A stretch of 22,881 bases of DNA from a virus: positions 1 to 22,881 of IMG/VR virus record IMGVR_UViG_3300032213_002482; one strand, given 5' to 3'. Position 1 is the stretch's first letter. Every line of letters starts with the position of its first letter. A program made the position numbers and the translations under genes. The notes under the pieces are model-generated. The model worked only from the letters and a program-made list of their open reading frames with translations, was not told the origin of the DNA and made no database searches. Below, in pieces: positions 7,934 to 16,900 of the stretch.

Positions 7934-9751
7934 TTACATGTAATCCCAACGCAATTTTAATTTTTGTTGATGCCATTCAGTATCACCCGTATTAATGTAA
8001 TAATATGTAACATTAACATGTCCGGAATGTCCTGTTCTAATTAATTCATTTGCAATATGTTTAACAGTCCATCTAATATTTTTAACATTTGTTTGTATAT
8101 ATGTGGATTTAGATTTTGATAATCTAGTTAACGTAGTACCCCATGCATCATTAAACGCTTTTATAAACCAATCTGCAGCTCCATTTTCATCATCATTAAC
8201 CCAACCTTTAAATCCCATTTTACCAAAATAATTTTCTGGAGAATTTTGAATTACTTTAAAAAGATCATCCCAAATTTTATCCATTTCATCTGATTCTTTA
8301 ATAGTTTGTTGATTTATTCCGTTCAATTTTGGTTTGTCTGCATAAGATTTCCATGCTGTGAACTGTTTACTCCAATCGCTTAATGATGCTGGTGTTTTTA
8401 TCGTTATATAACCGGAAGTATCACTAGGTATTCTAAACGCAGCCATTTTAGCAGCCTCATGGGTAAGATGTCCATAAACACCATCTTGTTTCGGAAAAGC
8501 AATACCATTCGTTTCTCCTTGTGCTGCATTTATTCCATTAATGAATATCTGCATTGCTTTTACTTCTTGACCTTTATCTCCTTGTTTAATTGGAGTTTTA
8601 TAATCCAATTTATCCCAAGCAGTACCAATTGGATGAAAAGTTCCAGTAGCAGTCGATGTTTTTGTAGTTTTAGTTTTGTTAGTAGTAGATGATGATTTTG
8701 ATGATGTTGATGTAACAGCTTTGTCGATATCTGCAGATATTTCAAATTGTTCATATATAAATTTATCTGCATAGTATGAATTTCTAGATTCAGTAATACC
8801 AGCACCTTTACCAGCATCTAATATAGCTTGAAGTACTTCAGTAGTAATATTATCATTTGTCGTAGAAAGGCCTTTCCATGTTTTAATTGCATCAATAAAA
8901 TTCTTAGTACGAGTTCCATAAGTACCATATTGCGGTTTAGCATCTCTAAATGCAACCCAAGAAGCTACATCATTTTTTTCAGCTAATTTTGGAGAAGCCA
9001 TTCCAATTCTATACATTAAATCTTGAATATATAAAACATCATCTGATGATGTATTTAATTTAATTGGAGCATCTTTAAGTTTAGTTAATAATGCTTGTGC
9101 TTTATTTTCTGTAGTAGATGCAGTAGCTGCTACATCTGAAGTTGCAGTTTGATCAGCCGATAATGTATATTGTGATTGTGCTTCTGGTTCTGATTTAGCG
9201 TCCAATGCTTGTTGCAATTTAGCATTTTCTGCTTCTAATTTTTTAAGTCTTTCCGTATTTAAATACGGAGCAATATCTGTTTTTAATTTATCTAATTCTG
9301 GTTGCAACATTACAGATGCATTTCCTATACTATATTTAGTTACTAATAAATCATTAACAGCTGTAATTTTTGTGTCATCTGTTATATCTGTTCCTAATAC
9401 CATTTCAAAGATATACGTTCTAGGAACAATCATAACGTTAAATTTAGTTTTACGTTGTGAATCTTTAAAATCATCACTAAATACATAAACAAAGCCTTCA
9501 AATTCTTCTTCTACTGCTAATGTTTGTGCCCAAATACTGTTTTCTCCAAAACGATCATCTAATTTTAATAAATTTATTATACTATCCATAGATGGTGTTT
9601 CGCCTAAAACATCTGTAGATTTAAGAATAAATGCAGCACCTCTCGGTTTCGTACTACGTACTATATCTAACATAGATTTAGGTGCAGGTGTTTGTATAGT
9701 AAATGATTTTAAATTACCTTGTTCTACCAATAAGTTTTTTAATTTTAACAT
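7934..9751 (-). CDS. Protein with two peptidoglycan-binding-like modules and possible head-targeting N-terminus
   Basis: The product has 605 residues. It starts MLKLKNLLVEQ, which resembles the short propeptide of T4 head-internal proteins and offers an L-x-E site after residue 10. Residues about 165-190 are a short coiled coil. Residues about 235-310 and about 380-440 each look like a peptidoglycan-binding module: an IKQGDKGQEVKAMQ-type helix, then a DGVYGHLTHEAAK turn in the second copy and QYGTYGTRTKNF in the first. A Ser/Thr/Lys-rich linker (residues about 345-375) separates them. The C-terminal 120 residues are unrecognised and rich in Trp, Lys and Tyr. No lysozyme, amidase or peptidase motif is visible. 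It could be a cell-wall-contacting virion or injection protein. An AAAGGA site precedes the start; the gene follows the kinase-like gene and a junction element. Domain calls are by pattern only. Confidence 0.5.
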   Translation of the reverse strand: MLKLKNLLVEQGNLKSFTIQTPAPKSMLDIVRSTKPRGAAFILKSTDVLGETPSMDSIINLLKLDDRFGENSIWAQTLAVEEEFEGFVYVFSDDFKDSQRKTKFNVMIVPRTYIFEMVLGTDITDDTKITAVNDLLVTKYSIGNASVMLQPELDKLKTDIAPYLNTERLKKLEAENAKLQQALDAKSEPEAQSQYTLSADQTATSDVAATASTTENKAQALLTKLKDAPIKLNTSSDDVLYIQDLMYRIGMASPKLAEKNDVASWVAFRDAKPQYGTYGTRTKNFIDAIKTWKGLSTTNDNITTEVLQAILDAGKGAGITESRNSYYADKFIYEQFEISADIDKAVTSTSSKSSSTTNKTKTTKTSTATGTFHPIGTAWDKLDYKTPIKQGDKGQEVKAMQIFINGINAAQGETNGIAFPKQDGVYGHLTHEAAKMAAFRIPSDTSGYITIKTPASLSDWSKQFTAWKSYADKPKLNGINQQTIKESDEMDKIWDDLFKVIQNSPENYFGKMGFKGWVNDDENGAADWFIKAFNDAWGTTLTRLSKSKSTYIQTNVKNIRWTVKHIANELIRTGHSGHVNVTYYYINTGDTEWHQQKLKLRWDYM

Positions 9752-9762
9752 TCTAAAAATCC

Positions 9763-9780
9763 TTTATATAATATAAATAT
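9763..9780. promoter_or_regulatory. Repeated AT-rich junction element, copy c (4-base insertion)
   Basis: The plus strand reads tttatataatataaatat, with TATAAATA at 9772-9779. Along the genes, ATATTTATATTATATAAA begins within the TGA stop of the kinase-like gene and runs into the AAAGGA ribosome-binding site. It ends 11 bases before the ATG at 9751. Confidence 0.5.
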
Positions 9781-10316
9781 CACCAATCAACTAATACTAA
9801 GTTTCCATTCCAAATCATTAAATTATCCGATCGAAAATCTAAATCTAAGTCAAATTCTGGAATATTAAGTTTATCTACATCTACTTGCAATGCATTAAGA
9901 AAATTATTCAATTGTTTGTTTGTAATTTCAGTTTCTTGTACGAAATCAAATATAGAAACTTCGCCTCCATTTTTTCTAGCAAAGTCAGAAAAATTATTCA
10001 TGAATAAATCAATTTCACGACGAATTGTTTGCGGCAATGTATCAGCATTTGCCATTATATACATATCAGTTCCATTTACATAATAAATTGGAATAAATGT
10101 AGTAAATTCAGAGTAACGATTAACTATGCGATCTGCAACTTGATATTCATCTCGTTCTTTAGTAATTTTAAAAACTTTGTCTTCGCCGTCAATTTCATAT
10201 ACACGGCCGTTATCACCTTGCCCTAAAAATTTAAACTGTTTATTCTTTATTTTACCAAGTAAACGTTGTAATTCAACATCATTCATTTCACGAAGTAATG
10301 TTTTAAGTCGTATCAT
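9780..10316 (-). CDS. Minimal protein-kinase-like protein
   Basis: The product has 178 residues. Residues 30-52 form a kinase N-lobe start: G32-x-G34-x-x-G37-x-V39 as the glycine-rich loop and K50 (VFKIT) as the candidate ATP-anchoring lysine. Near the C-terminus, D160-FRSD-N165 fits the catalytic loop (Asp, five on, Asn), with DLD replacing HRD, and D177 in LVLVDW fits the DFG aspartate. The chain ends one residue later, so it lacks the activation segment and the rest of the C-lobe; at 178 residues it is much shorter than usual kinases. It begins MIRLKTLLREM, close to the start of the next gene's product. A good AAAGGAATAAC site precedes the ATG, one base after the stop of the LamG-type gene, so co-translation with a virion gene is likely. 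Activity and substrate are unknown; it may be a small-molecule or pseudo-kinase. Confidence 0.62.
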   Translation of the reverse strand: MIRLKTLLREMNDVELQRLLGKIKNKQFKFLGQGDNGRVYEIDGEDKVFKITKERDEYQVADRIVNRYSEFTTFIPIYYVNGTDMYIMANADTLPQTIRREIDLFMNNFSDFARKNGGEVSIFDFVQETEITNKQLNNFLNALQVDVDKLNIPEFDLDLDFRSDNLMIWNGNLVLVDW

Positions 10317-10317
10317 G

Positions 10318-11889
10318 TTATTCCTTTAACGAAATATTTTTATCTAAATCGATGCGTATTAAAAAATTCATATCAACATCATTTCGTTTTTTTATAGGTT
10401 GTGCTAATTTACCAATAGCTAATAATTGTCCAGCATCATTATATAATCCAACTGTAGTTATATATGGGGCAAAATCACTACCACTAACAAATGGATGATA
10501 TGTAACATCATTATCTTGTGTCAATGTAATATTAGTTGACATATTAAAATCACCAGCGTCTAATTTAGCAACAACGCCTAATTCATTAATCGTTACGGTG
10601 CTTTTATATGATATACTAATAAAATCATTAATAAGATTATTATATCGATAATCTGGAGTAGATATAACTGCAATACCTTGCTTTGTAAAAATATTACCTA
10701 CATGATTTGTTTGTAATAATTTGCCATCTAACAGATTTCTAGTTGATAAACTTGTTATTTCCGTAGAAGACAATGCTCGATTAAAAATACGTATTTCATC
10801 TAATAATCCATAAAAATTAGCTGATTGCGTATTAAATCCGCCTATGTACATAGGATCTGTATTATCAATTCTAGCAGATGCAGTAAATGGAGAAAATGTG
10901 TTAGATAATAAAACACTAGAACCCGATTGTTGCAATGTTCCATTAATATACAATTGCAAATAACTTCCAGATTTTTGACATAAAACATGTTTCCAATCGC
11001 CTGACAATACAGACGATGTAACATATGTTTTAAATGTAGTACTACCGGCTACTGAAAAAACAATTTGATTACTACCACTTAATTCTATTTTAAATGGATA
11101 TTGCGGCGATATACTACTCGATGCTTTTGTTAAAATTAGTTGATTGTTCGATGTAGCTAAACTATTAGATATAAAAAATGAAATTGCATAATTCTCATCT
11201 CGATTATACATACCATTAATATCAGTTGATATAAAACCAGAACCAGAAAAATACGCTGATAAGCCGACAGGCAAACCTAAATCATCTAAATCGGTAATAC
11301 CTGGATTATATGTAACATTTTCACTTATATATTTAATTCTGCTAGTATCAAAATATTCATTAAATCCTTCATAAAATATTTCACCGGTTACTAAAGAACT
11401 AGTATCGATACTTGAATTAAGTATATTACCATAACGGTCTGATGAAATATTAAATGAATTATGTTTTATTGCAAAAGATTCCGGTTGTATTGCTTCACCC
11501 ATTTTTAATTGCGGTATTGAAAACACTGATGCAGATTCATATAAATATTTTTTTGTACGAACTAAATTTGTTGGACCGTACGTATTAGTTGGCTGATCTT
11601 TATATTTGTAATATAAATGATTAATTGAATAATATATAATAGTTTGTAAACTACCATCTATATTCGATGCATCATTATATGTTAATTCAGATCCTAACGG
11701 AGGAAGTATATCAGTATAAATTGCAGTTAATGGTAAACAACTACTAGTTGCACTGCCGGAATCTACAACCCATTGTTTATGGGCTTGAAACGGACTTATC
11801 ATTACATCTGCAGCATCTATTTTTTTAAAAACAGATGGATATAATCCTTCGTACGTATCTTGTATATTATTTAATTTAGAATCAGCCAT
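10318..11889 (-). CDS. LamG-domain virion structural protein
   Basis: The product has 523 residues. Residues about 230-380 look like a LamG/concanavalin-type beta sandwich: YAISFFISNSL, GDWKHVLCQKSGSYLQLYIN, and FYGLLDEIRIFNRALSSTEI near the end, which is the classical last strand. Such domains bind sugars or proteins in many phage tails. The last 45 residues (YITTVGLYNDAGQLLAIGKL, then AQP) repeat the C-terminal module of the upstream 439-residue protein, with detectable DNA similarity. The gene stands directly behind a strong terminator whose U-tract ends 7 bases before this ATG, so its transcription probably depends on read-through or a local start. No clear Shine-Dalgarno site precedes it. 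Likely a tail or baseplate-attached protein; the precise role is unknown. Confidence 0.65.
   Translation of the reverse strand: MADSKLNNIQDTYEGLYPSVFKKIDAADVMISPFQAHKQWVVDSGSATSSCLPLTAIYTDILPPLGSELTYNDASNIDGSLQTIIYYSINHLYYKYKDQPTNTYGPTNLVRTKKYLYESASVFSIPQLKMGEAIQPESFAIKHNSFNISSDRYGNILNSSIDTSSLVTGEIFYEGFNEYFDTSRIKYISENVTYNPGITDLDDLGLPVGLSAYFSGSGFISTDINGMYNRDENYAISFFISNSLATSNNQLILTKASSSISPQYPFKIELSGSNQIVFSVAGSTTFKTYVTSSVLSGDWKHVLCQKSGSYLQLYINGTLQQSGSSVLLSNTFSPFTASARIDNTDPMYIGGFNTQSANFYGLLDEIRIFNRALSSTEITSLSTRNLLDGKLLQTNHVGNIFTKQGIAVISTPDYRYNNLINDFISISYKSTVTINELGVVAKLDAGDFNMSTNITLTQDNDVTYHPFVSGSDFAPYITTVGLYNDAGQLLAIGKLAQPIKKRNDVDMNFLIRIDLDKNISLKE
10410..10466. repeat. DNA repeat shared with 12021-12077, copy 1
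   Basis: This 57-base stretch differs from 12021-12077 at 9 positions by hand alignment and includes 24 identical bases (10435-10458 and 12046-12069). It encodes the VGLYND-x3-LLA-x2-KL core of the shared C-terminal module. Confidence 0.7.
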
Positions 11890-11895
11890 ATTCAG

Positions 11896-11933
11896 TAAAA
11901 ACCCCGTTATACTTTATTATAAATATAACGGGG
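11896..11933 (-). terminator. Rho-independent terminator after the 439-residue structural gene
   Basis: On the gene strand, CCCCGTTATA (11933-11924) pairs perfectly with TATAACGGGG (11911-11902) around a 12-base loop, followed by TTTTT (11901-11897). Its four C-G pairs plus one G-C make it the most GC-rich stem seen in the window. It sits 19 bases after the stop of the upstream gene and immediately before the next start codon. Confidence 0.88.
11914..11927. promoter_or_regulatory. Repeated AT-rich junction element, copy e (inside the terminator)
   Basis: The plus strand carries TATAAATA at 11918-11925; along the genes it reads TATATTTATAATAA, a variant of the element at the other five junctions. 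It lies in the loop and upper stem of the terminator hairpin, 23 bases before the ATG at 11889. Confidence 0.4.
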
Positions 11934-11952
11934 CTAAAATCATCATCAAGTT

Positions 11953-13272
11953 TTAGTAATCTAACTTAACTCGTATCAATGCTTCTCGTTGGAATGATTT
12001 TAGTAATGGCTGACTTAATTTAGCAACAGCTAATAATTCTTGTCGATCATTATATAATCCAACTGTAGTAATATATGTTTTTGGATCTCCAATAAATGTT
12101 GATTGTACAATCTGGCCAACACTTCCTGTTACGTAAGAAGGATTGTTTGAGAAATTATATTCAGCATTTTTAATTCTTACAAAATAATGCGTGCTAGTTA
12201 CTTTTTCTGAATTACGTGCTTGGAATCCATATGGGTCTGCCGTGGAAGGGTTAGTTAACAATGCCGATCCTGAAATTGAATGATACATTGCAAAATGATT
12301 ATTACCTTCAACACTAGAACCCGTCTTAGTTTGATAATTTAAATGTTGGTCTAACATTTTACCATCTAATACCAATGTACCATAATCTGGATATGCTAAT
12401 CCAAAATAAATTGGAGCTGCTGAATTATATACACCATCATTAATAGATCCCGACACTATATTATAAACTTTACCTGCTCCTACAATTGTAGCAGATGCAA
12501 TTGACGAATCATCAATCAATGTTATAATTTTAGACCCTGATACTGCAACACTACCTGTTGCATTTGTAGGTCGTGATCCGGAAATTAATCGAAGTGGTAA
12601 TTCAAAATTACCAGCATCTAATCTTTCTTTTACTCGGTTTCTTTTAAAGTTTACAACATAAATATAGTCAGTACTACCTGATCCTGCAGTTGTAAATCTA
12701 GTATCTGTCGGATTCAATAATAATTGTCGATACTGAGAATAAATAGCTTTACTAGGAGAATCATTAAGTTGACCTTGTGAATTAGATCCACTACCTAATG
12801 CATGACCAAACGCTAAAGAAAATTGTGTAGCTGCGCCATCAACCGCAGGGTTACTTTGCAATACATCAACATAATATCTACGTTGTGATGTTGTTTGAGC
12901 TGACGCTGTAAAGTATGTTGTTAAACTTGCAACGTTATCACTCCATAAACCAGCTGTAACAACTTCGGTCTGATTTGATATAACATCATTAGCCATATCA
13001 AATTTTGTATATACCCGACCATTTCTTGCTAATATTTGCGACTGCTGCATTTCGGCAACCATTTGATTAGCTAACTGTTGAGCTAATTGTTGCACTTGTT
13101 CATTTACCGCAGATACTGTGGAAGAAACTGCTAGAGCAGGATTTGTATCGGGTCTAGTAGTTGCAACTTGAGCTGTATTTACATTAGTAGCACCTGGTAT
13201 TGTAACGCGGCCTGGTAACTGACCTTGTTTTGGTTGTTGTTTTAAACGCGTAATTAATGTTTTGTTGTTCAT
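11953..13272 (-). CDS. Virion structural protein with shared C-terminal module
   Basis: The product has 439 residues. The first 90 are rich in Gln, Ala and Thr with a helical stretch (VNEQVQQLAQQLANQMVAEM), possibly a short coiled coil. The middle is beta-rich and Ser/Gly-rich, with no motif I can name. Residues about 215-235 contain RLDAGNFELPLRLI. The last 40 residues (YITTVGLYNDRQELLAVAKL, then SQP) are repeated at the end of the next gene's product. The gene follows the 216-residue structural gene by 12 bases and is closed by the terminator, so it is the last gene of the baseplate-type transcription unit. Context and composition point to a tail or baseplate component. A T4 counterpart is not recognisable. 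Confidence 0.55.
   Translation of the reverse strand: MNNKTLITRLKQQPKQGQLPGRVTIPGATNVNTAQVATTRPDTNPALAVSSTVSAVNEQVQQLAQQLANQMVAEMQQSQILARNGRVYTKFDMANDVISNQTEVVTAGLWSDNVASLTTYFTASAQTTSQRRYYVDVLQSNPAVDGAATQFSLAFGHALGSGSNSQGQLNDSPSKAIYSQYRQLLLNPTDTRFTTAGSGSTDYIYVVNFKRNRVKERLDAGNFELPLRLISGSRPTNATGSVAVSGSKIITLIDDSSIASATIVGAGKVYNIVSGSINDGVYNSAAPIYFGLAYPDYGTLVLDGKMLDQHLNYQTKTGSSVEGNNHFAMYHSISGSALLTNPSTADPYGFQARNSEKVTSTHYFVRIKNAEYNFSNNPSYVTGSVGQIVQSTFIGDPKTYITTVGLYNDRQELLAVAKLSQPLLKSFQREALIRVKLDY
12021..12077. repeat. DNA repeat shared with 10410-10466, copy 2
   Basis: Partner of the 57-base repeat in the next gene; see the copy at 10410. It encodes the VGLYND core of the C-terminal module. Confidence 0.7.
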
Positions 13273-13284
13273 GGTTTATGCCTA

Positions 13285-13935
13285 TTAAATAGTAGCAGTA
13301 GTTGCTTTATTAACTGTTAAATTAATTGTTACACTACCACCCGTTTCATTTGCAATAATTGATATAGTTGCAGTTTTATCTTCAATTAATTGAGTCTTAG
13401 CAACGATTCTAAATTCAAATCCAGTAACAGCAACACTTTGTGCATCTTCATTATCGCCAATAAATCTAGGTGTTGTTGGTAATACTGAATTTTGTAATGC
13501 TCTTGTTACTTGTATATCAGCAACGGTTGAGTCTGATAATATTGCAGTGTAACCTAATGTAGCATTTCCTCCTTGGAAATTACTTGTATTAGGTGCAATA
13601 ATTGATGCATCTCCAGGGGCTGCTAATACAATGTTTGTATTTCCTACAGTTATAACTGGTATATTCGTTGTTTGTTTAGGTAGTGTAATTAACTTATATT
13701 TTAATGCTTGAGTTTCGTCAGGTATTGCTTCTGTTATTGGCATATTTTCAATAATAGTACCATAATAATTTGTACCCAGCGGATGATCTGGATTCCATAA
13801 TGAATAATCAATTTCATCATCTCCTACCGCAAATTGAGTAATATTAAATGCATTACCGCCTTTTGCTAGCAGTTCTCGACCTTTTAATGTTAATATAGCG
13901 TCAATTGTAACGCTTGTATTATCTAAATATCCCAT
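13285..13935 (-). CDS. Predicted tail/baseplate structural protein
   Basis: The product has 216 residues. The N-terminus (YLDNTSVTIDAILTLKGREL, then LAKGG) predicts one strand and one helix. It is followed by a beta segment with FAVGDDEIDYSLWNPDHP and YYGTIIENMP. This type of N-terminus is familiar from structural proteins of large marine phages, but I cannot assign a T4 homologue. The C-terminal 90 residues are Ig-like in pattern (alternating hydrophobic strands ending IIANETGGSVTINLTV). The gene is preceded by a 49-base gap holding a junction element and a TAAGG site, and is followed after 12 bases by the 439-residue gene. There are no cysteines and no membrane segment. A role in the virion is inferred from its position between two large structural genes. 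Confidence 0.5.
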   Translation of the reverse strand: MGYLDNTSVTIDAILTLKGRELLAKGGNAFNITQFAVGDDEIDYSLWNPDHPLGTNYYGTIIENMPITEAIPDETQALKYKLITLPKQTTNIPVITVGNTNIVLAAPGDASIIAPNTSNFQGGNATLGYTAILSDSTVADIQVTRALQNSVLPTTPRFIGDNEDAQSVAVTGFEFRIVAKTQLIEDKTATISIIANETGGSVTINLTVNKATTATI

Positions 13936-13950
13936 ATTGTTTTAACCTTA

Positions 13951-13964
13951 TTTTATATAAATAT
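13951..13964. promoter_or_regulatory. Repeated AT-rich junction element, copy d
   Basis: The plus strand reads ttttatataaatat, with TATAAATA at 13956-13963. Along the genes, ATATTTATATAAAA ends 15 bases before the ATG of the 216-residue gene and is followed by TAAGG. It lies wholly in the 49-base intergenic gap. Confidence 0.5.
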
Positions 13965-13984
13965 ACATATTGTTAATTTTGATG

Positions 13985-16900
13985 TTAAACTAATACAAAA
14001 CTACCTTGATCGCCGTTTGATTGGTAAATTAATTGATTTGGATTAGTCGTTCTCCATTCAACTACCGGGCCACCGTCAATAGTTTGAGTTGAATTTATAT
14101 TGAATGCTGGTGATGTCATTTTTGCACCCGAATATCTTTGATTTTCAATTCCTTGCGGTATGAAGTCTTGTACTTGTGCAAAACTTCCGGAAAGCTGGTA
14201 TATTAAATCTGCATAACTTCCAGTACCATAACTTCCAGATCCATATACAGTACCACTAGAACTTTCTGTTACAAAAAATACAGTTCCGGATATATAACGA
14301 TATTCAGATATAACACTTGATATAATTGTTGGACTAGTAGCTTCACTCATCCAATATGGAGTAGATGCGGTGATCCATGTACTTCCAGAATGCAATAAAT
14401 ATTGATGTGAATATACAACTCCGTCATACTTATCTGCAGTTGATGCAGTTAAATACATTTGCCATTGATCATCATCATTTGCTGACAATGTTAAAATAGA
14501 ACCATCAATTGCACCTACATATTGAAGATAATCACCTGACCCCGAAGGTTGTGATGATATCTCAGTTAAATAAACCGTTTCAAATTTATTAATAGCCGGC
14601 AAAATTTTATCTTTGCTACGTTCCAATAAATTTGGTTGTATTAAAATACCCGTTAATTTGTCTGCACGTGCGGGTAAAAGTTGTTCTAGTTGTTTAAAGA
14701 ATGATAAATCAAACAATGTAAACATTCTTATATAAGAATTAATATCGTTTTTATCAGCATATTTTTTCCAATATTCTCGAGCTTTCCATATTAATCTAGG
14801 ATATGATTTAGAATCTAATTCTCCCGGATCGCCAATATAGTCATCTAAATTTACATAACCATATTGTGCAATGATATCTTCATCAATCATTGTTTGTGGA
14901 GAAAAATATACACCTAATTTCTTACTATCTAACGGTGCTACATCATATTGACTACGTTCAGCTCTAGTTTTTACATCTAATGTGCCTACCAAATTATTTG
15001 TTTCTAAACGTACTTTATTGTCGTCATATGTACCAGCACCAATTGATGGTGCATCATAATAGTATGTTTCTTCAATTGAATCATATGGCGTATTAGAAGA
15101 CCAACCCGCAAATGATGCTGATATAGAAGAAGATCTTGGTTGCACACCTGGTAATGACCCAGTTAATGTATGATTGATTTTTTGTGTTAATGGCAAACGA
15201 AATATCAATTCACCATATGGATCAATACTATTATATGCAGCCGGAGCTTTTACGTGATTATCAAAATATGATTGACTTAACGAAATATTCCAAACACGTA
15301 ATTCTTGAAGTTGACCATTTAATCTAGATGCTCCAGTACTGGTACTACCTAATACTATTGAGCCTGAAAATGGAAATGAAGTAACTGCAGAAGCAGAAAC
15401 AGCGGTAACAATTTTCCCGTATTTAGATCGTTTTGCAATCACTTGAAGATTAGAACCAGAAGTTGTTAACATTGCAGTTAACCAACCACCATCAAACATT
15501 TCAATATTGCCTGAGCCAGTTCCGTTTATTTTAATTTTACCTAATGTACCTGATGTATAATCTAATGTTACTGCATTTGAACCTATTTTAAACAAATTCA
15601 TTGTACCTGACATTGTCGGGTTTGTAATTACATTATCTGTTCTAAAACGAAGTTCTACGGTATTAATTGATTGTGAATAATTTACAGTTACCGTTCCTGC
15701 TGTATTTTGCATTAAGTCTAATGAATAATCAAAATTCAATTTTTCATATACCGGTGCTCTATTAATTCTAGGACCTCCATATTCTTTAATTGAAATCATT
15801 GATTGCGGAATACCATAACAAGATAACAATGCTTGTACACTTCGTTTAGTACCTTTACTTTTTAATAATAAAGGCAAGTTATTAACGATACGACGCCAAA
15901 CTGCATAAGTCATATCTCGTCCAGGTACACTCGGATCTCCAACTGTATTAGAACCAGTTAATGGAGTACCTGCTTCATCTGTTCCTAAAACATATTGCCA
16001 TAATTCCTGATATTGATTTCCGTCTGTTAGATTCCATCCAAATTGTTTTGCTACAGAATATAACAATTCATTTGGCATACCTAATTTAGGATTTTCTTCT
16101 CGTTTGTATATTTTAGACATATGATTAATATACGTATATAGTATATCATAATGATGTCCTAACATATTAACGAATGTAATTATTTGATCGTTATTTTGAT
16201 CGTATCGTATATATTCTGGAATTGCATTAATTAATCCATTTAAATTTAGTGCATCAAATGCAGAAGCAGTTTGATATAAATTATTATACCAAGTTTTGAA
16301 TTGGCTACCCGTAGTTGGAGCTAAAGTATATGGAATTGAAGAATTTAATTTTGGTACTGGCGTTACATAACTACCGGTAATTGTAGGTACAATTGAAGAT
16401 TCATTTGGAATTTCATATGTAGTTAACATTGATGATGATTGATAGTATAAATACTGTTCAAATGTATCAAATCCACCAATTAAATTGTTTTTGCTATTAG
16501 TATAGTCAGCAACATTTGTAGTTGCAACACTTCCGGATAATTGTGATACCACTATACTTTGCGAAGTATAATATTCAATTAATTCTAATTTATATTTAAA
16601 GTTTTCAAGACGTTCTACGGCTGAACTATAAAATATAAAATTATTAAAGTCTGAAAAATTTATATTCAATTTAACACCACTTAAACTTCCAGAAAAATAT
16701 GAATCTATAATTTGTTGTGATGTTTGTATTGATGATCCTAATATATCATTCCAATTCTTTAATCCGGTTTCAGTAGATGTATTATATGAATAATTTGCCT
16801 GCCAATTTGGATTAGCTAATTTTTTATATACGGTGTCTGTTTGTAACGGATTAATCGTTACTTTATCAATATATGTAGGTTTTAATTCTTCAACAATCCA

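Noticed and set aside
8560-8817. Minus-strand 85-codon frame inside the 605-residue gene
   Set aside because: It overlaps the Ser/Thr/Lys linker in another frame; its Leu/Gln/His-rich product is what AT-rich low-complexity DNA gives by chance.
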